Below are positions 17,384 through 28,100 of a DNA stretch of 36,763 bases, one piece after another. The stretch comes from an uncultured Saprospiraceae bacterium. Lineage in GTDB: Bacteria > Bacteroidota > Bacteroidia > Chitinophagales > Saprospiraceae. Under the pieces are notes generated by a model that saw only the letters and a list, made by a program, of their open reading frames with translations, was not told the origin of the DNA and ran no database searches. The stretch spans positions 1 to 36,763 of the forward strand of contig CALFWZ010000125.1 of NCBI GenBank assembly GCA_937928405.1, read 5' to 3'. Every line of letters begins with the position of its first letter. Position 1 is the stretch's first letter. The translations under genes and the position numbers were made by a program.

Positions 17384-17541
17384 GAAGTTTTCTTATTTAA
17401 ATTAGCTAAGTTTGAATAGAATTCTATAGCCAATATCGGTTGCTTTATTTTGAACCATTTCATCCACATTTGAATTTTAAGGGAGATGAGGTTTTAATTC
17501 GAACCAAAAATTGGAAAATACTTTTTATGAAACCTGAATCC

Positions 17542-17739
17542 CTACCCCTTAGCCTCGCTACGCTTTTTATTCTTTCCCAACTTAGTTGAAAGTAAAACTA
17601 CATGAAAGCCAGCGGCGGTGACTAAAATGTTCATGATAGCTGCTTCTCTAGAAATAAAAGCACAAGCGAGAATCACAATGGCCCATAGTAAGGCACTTTG
17701 AATCTGAACGTTGGATAAAAAGCAAATTACCTTTTTCAT
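17542..17739 (-). CDS. Small membrane protein
   Basis: 65 residues with two hydrophobic helices (about 14-32 and 34-52) and a Lys/Arg-rich C-terminal tail (KLGKNKKRSEAKG), so the tail is probably cytoplasmic. No family recognised. It is 24 bases downstream of another small membrane protein gene and may be co-transcribed with it. Confidence 0.5.
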   Translation of the reverse strand: MKKVICFLSNVQIQSALLWAIVILACAFISREAAIMNILVTAAGFHVVLLSTKLGKNKKRSEAKG

Positions 17740-17763
17740 GATTTTTTATTTTTGAAATTAAAT

Positions 17764-18156
17764 CTAAAACATTCTTGAAAACCTTTTAAAACGACGTTTT
17801 TTAGGTACTAAATCTTCCAAAGGTAAAATATAAATTTTATAGGCTTCTTTAAATATCCAAGCGCCACCTAATATCAATCCATAGGCCAAGAGATATTTAC
17901 CACTAGAAGAGGAATAAGAGCCAGCCGTAAAGGTCAATCCTAACATAGTCAGAACGCTTCCAATCATTAATTGGTTTAATGCCTCCAATTTCACTTGACG
18001 AGCACGGTGATAGTCAAAGATGTATTGGTTAATTTTATCCTTAACTGACGCTAAAGATTCCTCTGAAAAATTCGGAGGAGCATCTTCAAGCGCTTGAAGG
18101 ATTTGGTTATAATTTTTCCCTGAGAAAGCAAGTTGTTTAACCAAAGATTGCGGCAT
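17764..18156 (-). CDS. Small protein with C-terminal membrane hairpin
   Basis: 130 residues. The first 60 are charged and likely helical (KDKINQYIFDYHRARQVKLE). Two membrane segments follow (about 64-82 and 87-106), then a strongly basic end (PKKRRFKRFSRMF). No family recognised. The secreted protein gene lies upstream with 39 bases between. Confidence 0.6.
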   Translation of the reverse strand: MPQSLVKQLAFSGKNYNQILQALEDAPPNFSEESLASVKDKINQYIFDYHRARQVKLEALNQLMIGSVLTMLGLTFTAGSYSSSSGKYLLAYGLILGGAWIFKEAYKIYILPLEDLVPKKRRFKRFSRMF

Positions 18157-18195
18157 AAGCTAATTAGGAGGTTATTGTAAATGAAAATTTTATCC

Positions 18196-18969
18196 CTAGT
18201 CCAACATCTCCATAATCAAAGATTCGTCATCATAAAATTGGTAATAAATTTTTACAAAACCATATTTTTCGTTGACTAGCAATGTTGTTGTATTTATTAT
18301 TTCCTTTTCTCCAAAGACCTCATTCTTTTTTCCTTTGGCAGCACCAAAAGAAAAGGCTTTGGTACGGGTCTTAGCAACCAGCTCATAACAGTCTAATTCT
18401 TCTCCCTTCAAATTAAAGGATTGTTTTCCTTTAACTTCAAATTGAGATATGTATTCTTGCATGTTATATTTTCCAAATCCTTTCAGGATGACTATTTTAG
18501 ATTGGAATTTTCCATCTTCCCAATCAGTAAATTTTATATAAGGATGTGCAGCAACTTCTGCTTGATAGTATTGGTTTTCGCGCATGGGATGTAGGTAAAG
18601 GACTTCGTCATTGAATCGCATCGTAGTAGTATCTGCCGCCACCCAATCTTTCTCTTTAAATGCTCTGGAGATTGGACCTAACTCTTTTTCAAGCGCTGGA
18701 TAGGAATTATATTCCCAAATAAAATAGACTTTCCCATCTTCAAATGTTTCGGTATTTAATTCAGATGGGATGCGCATGTTGACCAATTCGGTTGAAATGG
18801 TATCTCCATTTGCATCAAACTTGGCAACCTGATATTGATAGGTCTTCGGTGGGGCATATACACCATTTTCTTTTAAGGCATTTTTTAATGCTATAAAATT
18901 GGTGATCTCTTGACCTTCTAAATTGGGAAGGAATAATAGGGATGCAAATAATAGTGTGGTCAATTTCAT
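18196..18969 (-). CDS. Secreted protein of unknown function
   Basis: 257 residues with a Sec signal (1-19, ending NLEG before QE). The mature part is an alternation of Lys/Glu-rich beta strands, ending with TTLLVNEKYGFVKIYYQFYDDESLIMEMLD. This gives the look of a beta-barrel or DUF3108-like periplasmic lipid-binding protein, but I cannot assign a family. It follows the methyltransferase gene after about 109 bases. Confidence 0.65.
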   Translation of the reverse strand: MKLTTLLFASLLFLPNLEGQEITNFIALKNALKENGVYAPPKTYQYQVAKFDANGDTISTELVNMRIPSELNTETFEDGKVYFIWEYNSYPALEKELGPISRAFKEKDWVAADTTTMRFNDEVLYLHPMRENQYYQAEVAAHPYIKFTDWEDGKFQSKIVILKGFGKYNMQEYISQFEVKGKQSFNLKGEELDCYELVAKTRTKAFSFGAAKGKKNEVFGEKEIINTTTLLVNEKYGFVKIYYQFYDDESLIMEMLD

Positions 18970-19078
18970 GTTTTATACTTTATATTTTAGTTGTTGAAGT
19001 TTTTCTAGCTGGTTCATGGATAACCATTTTTTAAAAATACTTTAAAATAGTAAAACATGATTAAAAAACACGTATTAA

Positions 19079-19909
19079 TCATTTTCTAAATTCTAAATAA
19101 AGCATGGGGATACTCATTTTAAATTCTCCTTTATTTTTTATGGTTTGATTAATCTTTTCACTCAACATTTCGTAAAACGTTGTTCTAATCTCTAACCTTA
19201 AAAATTGGTTCCAACCTGCTTTAAATCCACATCTGATGAGGCTATGATTGAGAACCGCTTCTGCAGTAGCAAACCTAATATTGGTTTTCTCCGATTTGCT
19301 TTTCATAAATTTCAAATTAGATTTTTCAAATTCTTTAATAATTTCTTCCTCCGTACTTCGATTAGAAAGATAGTTTTTGAATTGTTCAACATCATCAGCC
19401 GTTCCCAAAATTTTTAAGATCCCCTCAAATAGATTAAATAATTCTTCGAATGTCCCGATTGGATTAGTGGTGATAGCTAAGCGACCTTCTGGCTTAAGAA
19501 TTCGATATATTTCAGTATAGACTTTGGTTCTATTTTCAAAATTATTGATACCAAGATTAGAAGTAACCAGATCAACCGTATTGTCTAAAATATCGATATT
19601 AATGGCATTTTGCTCATTTATTTCTATATTTTCAAGCTCAAGAACTTTTATTTTTTCTTTGGTTCTTGCTACGGCTTCTTTCCAAATATCAATCCCTATA
19701 ATTTTACTTTTTTCACCAAATCGCTGGGCTAATTCTACCAACGGAAATCCAGTTCCAAAACCTATATCAACTACCGTCATTCCTGGTCTCATAGGAATAT
19801 TCTCTAATAATAGTTTTCCAAATGGTGCGGACCATAAATTTACTTCATCGAAAATATTTACAACATCTTTACTTTGCCAATCTAATATCTTTTTTATGAT
19901 AAAATCCAT
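19079..19909 (-). CDS. Class I SAM-dependent methyltransferase
   Basis: 276 residues. Motif I VVDIGFGTGFPLVEL (46-60) gives the glycine loop, with Asp74 in GIDIW as the acidic ribose-binding residue, and TSNLGINNF (116-124) and GRLAIT for the later motifs. Cytoplasmic. It begins eight bases after the esterase-TPR gene's stop and is the last gene of the 23590-19079 unit. Acceptor unknown; UbiE/MenG-like small-molecule methyltransferases look alike. Confidence 0.88.
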   Translation of the reverse strand: MDFIIKKILDWQSKDVVNIFDEVNLWSAPFGKLLLENIPMRPGMTVVDIGFGTGFPLVELAQRFGEKSKIIGIDIWKEAVARTKEKIKVLELENIEINEQNAINIDILDNTVDLVTSNLGINNFENRTKVYTEIYRILKPEGRLAITTNPIGTFEELFNLFEGILKILGTADDVEQFKNYLSNRSTEEEIIKEFEKSNLKFMKSKSEKTNIRFATAEAVLNHSLIRCGFKAGWNQFLRLEIRTTFYEMLSEKINQTIKNKGEFKMSIPMLYLEFRK

Positions 19910-19917
19910 TTTTATTT

Positions 19918-21174
19918 TTAATTCTTTTTCACCAAACTTAAATTCGACTCCAACTCATTAAGTTGCCATTGTCTAACTTTAACGGCTTTAGCAATTTTGA
20001 CGGCTTTTTCAGCATGGTTTTTTGCTGGTTCAAATGCTCCTTGAGCATAGTAAAGTTTTGATAAAGCATCATAGGATTTATAGGCCTTAGAATTTTTACC
20101 AATTGACTTTTTTAATAGGCTTTCCGCTTCTGCATATTTTTCAGATTCCAAAAGGTAAGCACCCATTTTTGCATAAAAGTCATCACTGGAAGCAGGAAAA
20201 TTTTTATGGACCGCTGCTTCTATAATATCTAGTTCAGCAGGCTGATTGGTTCTGAAATAATAGTAGATAATATTAGAAAAAAGGAGCGGTGGAATTCTGG
20301 TGATGCCATTGTATTTTTCTGACAATTTTACATAATGATCCATCACCTTGGTGGCGGTACCTAATTCGTAAAATTTGACTCTTGGTAATTCCCAGTCTTC
20401 AAAAATTTTCACTAGACCTTCTCTTACCGAAATCATTCCAACGGAACCATGGGTTTCATTTTTATAATAATTGAAGTTCCATTTTTTTGAGTCTGGGAAT
20501 CTTTTTTCTAAAACACCAACAAATTCATGGACGCCCATTTGTTTGGAATCAGCAAGTGTAACTATAAAATTAGCGGTGATATCTTCTTTTCCTTTCAAGA
20601 GGCTGTCAGCGACGGTGACGATCAAATTATCTTCCCACCAATAAGACGGGTCAATAGCTATATAGGCATTAAAAGCATCAGGTTGTTCCAAGAAAACATT
20701 GGTGGCAAATAATCCCCCAAGAGAATGTCCGATTAAAATTTCATACGGAGAAACGCGATAGGTAGATCTTATCTTAACCTTTAATTCCTTTTCAAGATAA
20801 CTAAGGAATTTTTTGGTATTCCCTTTAGGATTTTTTTCTGTTTGCATGGTACAATTTTGGCGGTAACCAGCATTGCCATTATCAGAAATACCAACAACAA
20901 TTGCCTCTGGAATTTTTTCGCTTACATTAGAAAGCATTTCCACAATTCCCGTTTGATAATAAAAATTATAATCTCCATCCATCAAATAAACCACTGGATA
21001 AGAACTGGCATCTGAATAATGATAAGATTCTGGTAAAAATACTTGAAAGGATTTTTCCATCTGAAGGGTTTCAGAATAAAAACTACCTCTTTCAACGTTT
21101 ATTGGATAGGGATTCGTTTGAGTTTTACCAATCGTGGCAAGCAGTATAAAAAATAGAATGGATACGTATTTCAT
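19918..21174 (-). CDS. Secreted esterase of the enterochelin-esterase/esterase D type with C-terminal TPR repeats
   Basis: 418 residues; signal peptide 1-18. An alpha/beta-hydrolase domain (about 25-270) has VVYLMDGDYNF (61-71), nucleophile elbow GHSLGG (149-154, Ser151) and base His242 in NETHGSVG. The remaining 150 residues hold TPR-like helices, visible as AEAESLLKKSIG and KAYKSYDALSKLYYAQG. Esterase-plus-TPR architecture is common in Bacteroidota (established family knowledge). Located 23 bases after the GH2 gene, so it might de-esterify the same glycan or a siderophore; this is inference. Confidence 0.85.
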   Translation of the reverse strand: MKYVSILFFILLATIGKTQTNPYPINVERGSFYSETLQMEKSFQVFLPESYHYSDASSYPVVYLMDGDYNFYYQTGIVEMLSNVSEKIPEAIVVGISDNGNAGYRQNCTMQTEKNPKGNTKKFLSYLEKELKVKIRSTYRVSPYEILIGHSLGGLFATNVFLEQPDAFNAYIAIDPSYWWEDNLIVTVADSLLKGKEDITANFIVTLADSKQMGVHEFVGVLEKRFPDSKKWNFNYYKNETHGSVGMISVREGLVKIFEDWELPRVKFYELGTATKVMDHYVKLSEKYNGITRIPPLLFSNIIYYYFRTNQPAELDIIEAAVHKNFPASSDDFYAKMGAYLLESEKYAEAESLLKKSIGKNSKAYKSYDALSKLYYAQGAFEPAKNHAEKAVKIAKAVKVRQWQLNELESNLSLVKKN

Positions 21175-21197
21175 AATAAAGTTATTTTTGCGAATAA

Positions 21198-23033
21198 TTA
21201 TTCTGAATATTTTTTATTTTTATAATAATCATTTAAAATAAAAAATGCTTTCTTTTTTGTTCCATCCTCTGATATCAAACCTTTGCGATTCCATCCTTCT
21301 TGAATGTTAGGTAAAACCCTTCTTGGCGATCTAAAATCTACCAAAATCCAAGGAGAAAGACCTTGGATTTTATCAATCTTATCCAACATAGCCAAAGTCT
21401 TGATATAAAGATCTTCTTGAAACTCTTCTGTCCAGCGTTCGTTTTTATTTCCATGCAATCCTTGTTTTGCCCCAGCACCAAACTCTGAAATTAGCACTGG
21501 TTTGTCTTGCTCGATTTTCCAAGTTATCTTTTCGCATTTTTCAGGAAGTCCATCATACCAGCCAATATATTCATTAAAACTTAAGACATCTACTTCTTCC
21601 GCAAAGGGATCATCGATTGTTCGAATGGTTGGATTACCTTTATAATTTTTTTGTTCCAAGGCCGCACTAATCAGTCTAGTAGGATCATTGTTTCTAGTGT
21701 ATTTTGCTAGTTTTTTTAGAAATTCGTTTCGTGCCGGAACGTTTGGTGTTTCGTTGGCCATCGACCAAATGATAACACTAGCTCTATTTTTATCTCTGGC
21801 AATTAATTCAGAAAGTTGGCATTCAGCATTTTGATAGGTAGTTTTATTTTCCCAAGAGATGGTCCAGTAAACTGGATTTTCTTCCCAGACTAAAATGCCC
21901 ATTTCATCCGCCAAGCGGACCATATGTTCGTTGTGCGGATAATGCGCCAAGCGTACATAATTACACCCAAGTTCTTGTGCCCATTCTAATAATTTCTTGG
22001 CATCTGCTTTAGAATGTCCTCTGCCCATTCTTAGGGGGCTTTCTTCGTGAATCGAAATACCTCTTAGATAAATGGGTTGATGATTTAATAAAATTTTTGA
22101 ACCACTAGTGCCAATAGTTCGAAAACCAATTCTATCTTTAATGGTTTCTTCTTTTGTTTGAATGATAACCTCATATAGATATGGATTTTCCGTAGACCAA
22201 TATTTTAAGTTATTTACAGACATTTCAAAGGCAGCACGGGTATCCGCAGCAAAGTTGATTTTTTTTGTAATTTTCAATTCTGGGATTTTGATAATTACTT
22301 CTTGCCCTTGGACATCTTTACCGTTCAAAGTGACATAGCCTTTTATTTTTTTATCGTCTGTTGGATTTAATTGAATAAAATAATCTTGAACAAAGTTTGC
22401 GGATGTTTCAATTAATTGTACGTCTCTGGTAATCCCCCCGTAATTCCACCAATCGGTATTTAAGGTTGGAATTCCATCTTTTCGTCTTTTATTATCGACT
22501 TTTACCACCAAGAAATTATCTTTTTCTTTTACCAAATCTGTAATTTCAAAATTAAAAGGGGTAAAACCTCCTACGTGAGTACCAAGTTTTTTTCCATTTA
22601 AATAAACTTCCGTTTTATAATTTGATGCCTCAAAATATGCGAAAAGGCGACCTGCTTTTTGGGGAATCCTATAATCAAAAGACTTTTTGTACCAAACGGT
22701 TCCTTCGTAATATAAGAGTTCCTTTTTTTGACTATTCCAATCACCTGGCACTAAAATATCATCCATTTGATCAAAATCGTATTCTACCAAATCTGAGGGA
22801 CTTTTAGGTTTTGAATTATTAAAAAACGCACCAGCGCCAGGAGATTCCTGTTGGTCAAAAGGTTGATAACGATAATTATAATATCCATTTTCGTATGGAT
22901 CAATAATGTATTTCCATTGACCATTCAAAGAGATGGTATTCCGATGATAGGCATTGACTATTAGTTCGTTCTGAGCAGAAAGATTCAAAAAACTAATAAG
23001 GAGGGCAAGGATAAAAATTAGTGGTTTTTTCAT
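21198..23033 (-). CDS. Glycoside hydrolase family 2, beta-glucuronidase-like
   Basis: 611 residues; signal peptide 1-20. Sugar-binding N-terminal domain (about 35-205, with WNYGGITRDV), an immunoglobulin-like domain (to about 300), and a TIM-barrel from about 310. Acid/base Glu428 in WSMANETP, nucleophile Glu517 in ISEFGAGAKQGLHG. NRKG (582-585) matches the N-x-K motif that binds the glucuronate carboxylate, and FNEYIGWY (486-493) is like beta-glucuronidases, so this is favoured over beta-galactosidase. Its start overlaps the kinase gene's stop by four bases (ATGA). It may finish breakdown of uronic-acid polysaccharides cut by lyases such as the PL6 enzyme. Confidence 0.9.
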   Translation of the reverse strand: MKKPLIFILALLISFLNLSAQNELIVNAYHRNTISLNGQWKYIIDPYENGYYNYRYQPFDQQESPGAGAFFNNSKPKSPSDLVEYDFDQMDDILVPGDWNSQKKELLYYEGTVWYKKSFDYRIPQKAGRLFAYFEASNYKTEVYLNGKKLGTHVGGFTPFNFEITDLVKEKDNFLVVKVDNKRRKDGIPTLNTDWWNYGGITRDVQLIETSANFVQDYFIQLNPTDDKKIKGYVTLNGKDVQGQEVIIKIPELKITKKINFAADTRAAFEMSVNNLKYWSTENPYLYEVIIQTKEETIKDRIGFRTIGTSGSKILLNHQPIYLRGISIHEESPLRMGRGHSKADAKKLLEWAQELGCNYVRLAHYPHNEHMVRLADEMGILVWEENPVYWTISWENKTTYQNAECQLSELIARDKNRASVIIWSMANETPNVPARNEFLKKLAKYTRNNDPTRLISAALEQKNYKGNPTIRTIDDPFAEEVDVLSFNEYIGWYDGLPEKCEKITWKIEQDKPVLISEFGAGAKQGLHGNKNERWTEEFQEDLYIKTLAMLDKIDKIQGLSPWILVDFRSPRRVLPNIQEGWNRKGLISEDGTKKKAFFILNDYYKNKKYSE

Positions 23034-23590
23034 AAACTATAATGTGATACAATCATTTCCGCTACCTTCTTTGCGGATTTATGGGTATTATTTATTTTTA
23101 GAATCTTCTTTTCAAGGAATTCTCCTTCTTCTGAGGTTGTTCGATATAATTTATGCTCTGTTAAAAGCAACTTAGTTGAAAAATCAATATCTCTTTTTGA
23201 AGGTTTATGTTTTAATCTATTCTCCGTTTTATTGCGCTTTAAACGTTCTTCCAAATCACAATTAAGTTCAACAATTCCTACCTTCGGATTTCGATTTTTA
23301 AAAACTTGGACAACCTGATCAATGTAATCTTCATCATCCTTTTCATTGAAATCCCAAACAATAGTAAAGATCAAACCGGTTATTTCACTTTTAGCAATTT
23401 CTTCAAAGATAGCAAATCTAAGTTTTTTGTCTAAGTGACTAAAATGAGTAGTCCCAAAATCAAAAAACTGGTTGACTAATTCTAAGGATAAATGATTATG
23501 GAATAGTTTATATCCAGTGACTTCTTGCAAGGCCTGGCCTACTGTCATTTTTCCAGAAGCTGGTGGACCACAGATAATAATTAAATTCAT
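23030..23590 (-). CDS. P-loop nucleotide/small-molecule kinase
   Basis: 186 residues. The P-loop GPPASGKMT (8-16) follows the nucleoside-kinase pattern GxxxxGKxT, with Met15 where Ser/Thr is more common and Thr16 next. Further along come a lid-like basic stretch (LEERLKRNKTENRLKHKPSKR) and a C-terminal Asn/Lys segment. Similar to shikimate-, gluconate- or adenylylsulfate-kinase-like AAA_33 proteins; no substrate is apparent. It is upstream of and translationally coupled to the GH2 gene, so a sugar kinase role is conceivable but unsupported. Confidence 0.75.
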   Translation of the reverse strand: MNLIIICGPPASGKMTVGQALQEVTGYKLFHNHLSLELVNQFFDFGTTHFSHLDKKLRFAIFEEIAKSEITGLIFTIVWDFNEKDDEDYIDQVVQVFKNRNPKVGIVELNCDLEERLKRNKTENRLKHKPSKRDIDFSTKLLLTEHKLYRTTSEEGEFLEKKILKINNTHKSAKKVAEMIVSHYSL

Positions 23591-23658
23591 GAATATTCAT
23601 TTTATCGTTGAATAAAAATTATTTCATGTTCAGAAAACCTAATCACTTTCTGTGATAA

Positions 23659-23850
23659 TTATTCAATAGTTTTCAAAATCTTTATAAAATAATAGACAAA
23701 TATGATTACGATGGCTAATATCAGTAATAGCGTTGGTACACTGATAAGTCCAACCATTATGGCAGGGGCATATCTGAAAATAAATACGCTGAGAAGTAAT
23801 AAAACCGGGATGGCAAAAGCCGCTTTTTTGATGATTGTTTTTGCGGTCAT
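23659..23850 (-). CDS. Very small two-helix membrane protein
   Basis: 63 residues: a Lys-rich start MTAKTIIKKAA, then two hydrophobic segments (about 10-27 and 33-57). No family recognised. It lies just upstream of the kinase-GH2 operon with a 68-base gap. Composition alone cannot rule out a chance frame in AT-rich DNA, but the clean start, two helices and lack of a competing frame favour a real gene. Confidence 0.5.
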   Translation of the reverse strand: MTAKTIIKKAAFAIPVLLLLSVFIFRYAPAIMVGLISVPTLLLILAIVIIFVYYFIKILKTIE

Positions 23851-23994
23851 AAATGATTGATTTAGATTTATTAGATATGAGTAGTCATTCGGAAGCGATG
23901 TTGCAAAATACGAAATTAGACACGATTATTGTTCAATACTGCATATTCAATTTTGCATGAATTTTCTTTCACAAATTGAGCACAAGAACAAACC

Positions 23995-25092
23995 CTACTC
24001 TTCCTTATTCATATACTCCGCCAACAAGGAATGAAAATGGTGTACGCCTTTTTCCATAGTGGGAGAAAACCTTCCAGATTTATAAAAGCGAGATTGCAAT
24101 CCTTTATGTACACCTTCTACCACAAATTCATCTTCTCGTTCCACTTTATCTAACATAGCGCCGGCACCTGTTTCGAGCTTGGTTTCATCATAAACATAAG
24201 TAATAAAAGACACTTTTGTTTTATGAATACTGATGGGTTTAACGATGTTTATGGAAAGTCCCCAAGGATAGAAATTAAACATCATATTGGGAAATATCCA
24301 GTAATAATAGGCTGCGACCTTTTTCCCAAAATCTATATGTCCTTCTGGCAAATCAAAAACCTCTTCTCCTCCTTTTGAATAACCAATTTGAAGGTTTACA
24401 TGGTTGTAAATTTCTGTTGCATAGTTCCCATAATCTAACACCGCGTTAAGATCAGCATGTACAAAAGGAATATGAAAGCCTTCTAAATAATTATCACAAT
24501 ATAAGGCCCAGTGGCAATTGATTATATAAGTTTTATTCAAGGCTTTTTCGACTTTAAACTCGTTAAGTGGTAAAAAGCCAATCCGTTCTTGCATTCTTTT
24601 GATAACTTGAGAAAAATCAAAATCTGGTTCCAAGCCAACAAACAAATGGGGGCCTAATTTTTCTAATGAAAATTCCCGTAAATTATCACAAGGTCTAGGA
24701 AAATCTTTTGCTTCTTCAAAAGCAGGCATAAATTTAAAGCTTCCATCTAGATCAAACCTTCTACCATGATACGCACAGGTAAGGTTTCTTATTTGGCTTG
24801 GATTATGTAGAATAAGATTTCCTCGATGGGTACAAACATTCGTAAAACATTTTACTTGATTTTCAGAATCCCTGATAAGTACTATAGGCTCAGATAAATA
24901 AGACTCCAATAACATCAATGGATGTGCACTTTGCGCAAAAGGAACAAGTTCATGTTCATCTCCTAACCAATGCCAAGACTTTGTAAAAATATTTTCTTTG
25001 ATTTTTTCAAAGACGATTTCACTCTTATAAAACTCAGAAGGAAGGGTTTCCGCTTTTCTAATGTCAGGATGGACTTGATATTTAGGCATCAT
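23995..25092 (-). CDS. Rieske non-heme iron oxygenase, alpha-subunit type
   Basis: 365 residues. The [2Fe-2S] Rieske ligands are Cys87 and His89 (CTHRG), and Cys106 and His109 (CAYHG). The mononuclear iron site has His207 and His212 in GFHIPFVHADL and probably Asp321 in the VEREDEF segment. Overall it resembles choline monooxygenase-like or aromatic-ring hydroxylases (DNYLEGFH, GLQSRFYKSGRFS). These use electrons from a reductase not encoded here. Cytoplasmic. Substrate unclear; homologues act on choline, carnitine/betaines or aromatics. Confidence 0.92.
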   Translation of the reverse strand: MMPKYQVHPDIRKAETLPSEFYKSEIVFEKIKENIFTKSWHWLGDEHELVPFAQSAHPLMLLESYLSEPIVLIRDSENQVKCFTNVCTHRGNLILHNPSQIRNLTCAYHGRRFDLDGSFKFMPAFEEAKDFPRPCDNLREFSLEKLGPHLFVGLEPDFDFSQVIKRMQERIGFLPLNEFKVEKALNKTYIINCHWALYCDNYLEGFHIPFVHADLNAVLDYGNYATEIYNHVNLQIGYSKGGEEVFDLPEGHIDFGKKVAAYYYWIFPNMMFNFYPWGLSINIVKPISIHKTKVSFITYVYDETKLETGAGAMLDKVEREDEFVVEGVHKGLQSRFYKSGRFSPTMEKGVHHFHSLLAEYMNKEE

Positions 25093-25142
25093 TAAGTAGA
25101 AATAAAATTTTGAATAGTTTTTAAGGATAAAGGTATAACAAA

Positions 25143-25176
25143 CTTCGGCCTTTTCTCAAATGAGAAAAGGCCGAAG
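25143..25176 (-). terminator. Perfect 15-base hairpin downstream of the large secreted ATP-grasp gene
   Basis: Arms 25143-25157 and 25162-25176 are perfectly complementary over 15 bases with a four-base loop (AAAT on plus). On the minus transcript it comes 24 bases after the stop of the secreted ATP-grasp gene and is followed by TTTGTTATA, a weak U-tract. Most likely a transcription terminator or mRNA-stabilising stem. Confidence 0.7.
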
Positions 25177-25199
25177 ATCAAAACTAATATGCGACCAAA

Positions 25200-28100
25200 T
25201 TAATCAATCTTAATCACTTTGAAGTTTTGTTCAAAATCATCGTTATAACATTTAGCGAAATAACATCCAGCTACAAAATTTTCCATAGAGATAATTGCTT
25301 TTCTGTTAGTACCAGATCCGCTGATAATCGCTTGTTGTACACGTCTACCCAGATAATCAAAAATATCAATGTTTATCGGTCCAGGTATACTTGTAGATTC
25401 TTCCACTTCGATAATTAAATCATCTGTTACTGGATTAGGATATACTTTTAAGTTACCAGCTTCTAAGTTTTCGATGTTGGTAGGTATTGCAACACCCACG
25501 GTCACTATCTCAAAATAAGAACAAGTTCCAGTAACATCGTTGACCAATACTAGGTAATCACCAGGCGATAGATTTTCAATTGAATTACTTGTGCTATACG
25601 TTTGGCCATTATCAAAACTATAGCTATATGGTTCCGCTCCCGCCGTTGGGTTAACAGTGATACTACCATCTGAGGCATTTTCTTCAGAAGCAGGTGTCAC
25701 AGCTACGTCAGCAGTAAAAGCACAACCCAGAGCACTTGGGCAAAATACTTCTTCCGTAAAGTGATCAAAATCTCCATCATTTACCGCTAAGGTATCGCCA
25801 GAGGAATTCATTAGCATGAAATTACCTTGACCAAAATTACAACAAATTCCATCACCGAAAGAATCATAAAGGGTAAAGGTATAACAAGCACCATAATCCA
25901 CACAAATATCCTCGGTCACGGTTTCTTGATCTGCTACCCCATCAAGGTCACCAGTACTTACGACTTGGTTATTATTGATATCGTATAATTCCCAAGTTGT
26001 TTCCTCAGGATAATTATCTGCCTTAATGATCAAAGTAATATTATCAAAATCAGAATCCAAATCTGTGGTATACGAGGTAGAATTATTGTCGAGTATAGCA
26101 TCTTGTGCACCATTCACACTTAGTAGGTTTAAAATGATTTCATTATCAGTTTGGTTGAGATTTTCAGTTACGGTGATACCAATCTGAACTTCTGCCTGAT
26201 AAGGAATTCCAAAATCATACATCACAGTATCGACGGCCAAACCATTGGAGATTACTTCTATTCTAGTGTCGTTAAAGGTGGCTTCTCCATAGTTGGTGAC
26301 AGAAACATTCACCAGCACTTCGTTTCCACATTTCGCTTCTCCATCAAGGAGCGTAATACCGCCTTCTAAGAAATGTAGTTTAGTTAGTACAAGGCTCGTC
26401 GTATCGTTTTCTGAATATCCATCAGAAGGATGCGCAACAATGACTTCGAGATTATAGTCGCCTATAGCTGAGAAATCCTGTGGAGTTGTAAATTGATAAC
26501 TACCATCGGATTGAGGAGATAAAACATCACTCACTGTCAAGGTCTCCACTTCTTGACCATCGACCAATAAAGTAAGATCAAAATCTTCCATACTTTTTAA
26601 TCCTCTGTTGCCAACATTTACAGATACCAATTCGGAATCACCTAAGGAGGAAGAACTTTCTGGCTCTGTGATTTCGACTGCTGTCAAGTCATAGGCCGAT
26701 TTGATATCCGCCCAAAAAGAAACCCAAGGTCTTGCTTGCTTAATAATTAATTGATCTTCTGCGGTAACCTTATATTCTATATCCATCCCGAAACCGTCTA
26801 CGCCGACGACATTGTAGAGGATAGCAAATTCATCATGAATCACTTGCAAATACTCTCGCATTAAATCAAGGTATTCTTCTCCCATTACCAATTGGCCGAT
26901 AGGCACTAAATTAGATTCTCTCAATAAAACATATCCTTCCGCAGGATCTTGATTTAATAAAATTTCCTCTGGAATAGAATTTGCGTCAGGATTAGTGATC
27001 AAAAATTCACCAACTTGTGTATTCAAATAAAACGTATTTTCTGTATCAAAAACAGGATCAATACTGACGCCTACCCCATTGGATTTTTCCTCTTGATAAT
27101 TGGGGTGACAAAGCACACCCATAGCAGCGATATAATGATCGACCCGATAAAAATCACGTTCATCAAAAGCTCTAAAATTCCACATACTCGCATACACCTG
27201 TTTGATAGATTTTGAAATATGACCTTCATCCAAATGCTGTGTCTTGGAAGTATATAATCCTGCTCCACTAAATCCAGGTAAATCCTCGTTATTAGTACTT
27301 GACCGACACCGCACTGCTGTACCTTCTGGAAAAGCATCGTGCATGGCTTGCAAATTATCCAACATCCATTGTGGCATCGGAGCATCTTTGATTTCCCTTC
27401 TGAAGTCCTTAAGCATTTCAATTCTAGTTTCAAGATCATTGATAAAATCATTATCCGAAATCATATCTTCCACATCATCGTAAAAACCATTGAATTTCAT
27501 AAATTCATCATAATAATAAAACGGTATTCCAAAGCCATCGGGAATGGTACCTTCTGGAAATCCAAAAGAACGCATCGTCGCCACGTTGGAACACTTAGCA
27601 CCAAAGGCTGTTGACATTTCAAAACCAATTGAATCCAATGGTAAAATCTCCGTAAAACTCAAATCACGATCTGGTATCTGTTCTTCAGTCGGTCTTAGAT
27701 CCTCATACCAAGCATTTACTTCATCAAGCGTGGCTTCTCTGATAAAATATTTATCGTCTTCTACCCTATAGTAAATATAATTGCCTAAGAGATTCGCAAT
27801 TGAATCAATTAGAAGCGGTTCTTTAATATAGGCATTCGGTACATTGTCTTGAATCGCTCTTAAATTTACATGCGATAGAGGTGTTTGGATAACAGAGGTA
27901 ATAATTCCACCTACTCTGGGTAAAGAGTTTGGTAAGGCATCATATAAAACGATATCTCTCGAAGCTGGATTTTCATCTAGTTCCATCTGTCTAAAAAATC
28001 CATATCCTTCTGTTTTATTGAAAGGGATAAAATCAATATCACTAAAAAGTTCTGATTCTAAAACAACGTCTATTCTTGACCCTATGTAATCATCCTTATA

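Noticed and set aside
19933..19940. TAnnTTTG match on the minus strand upstream of the methyltransferase gene
   Set aside because: It lies inside the end of the esterase coding region and lacks a -33 partner at the right distance; cotranscription from upstream explains expression better.
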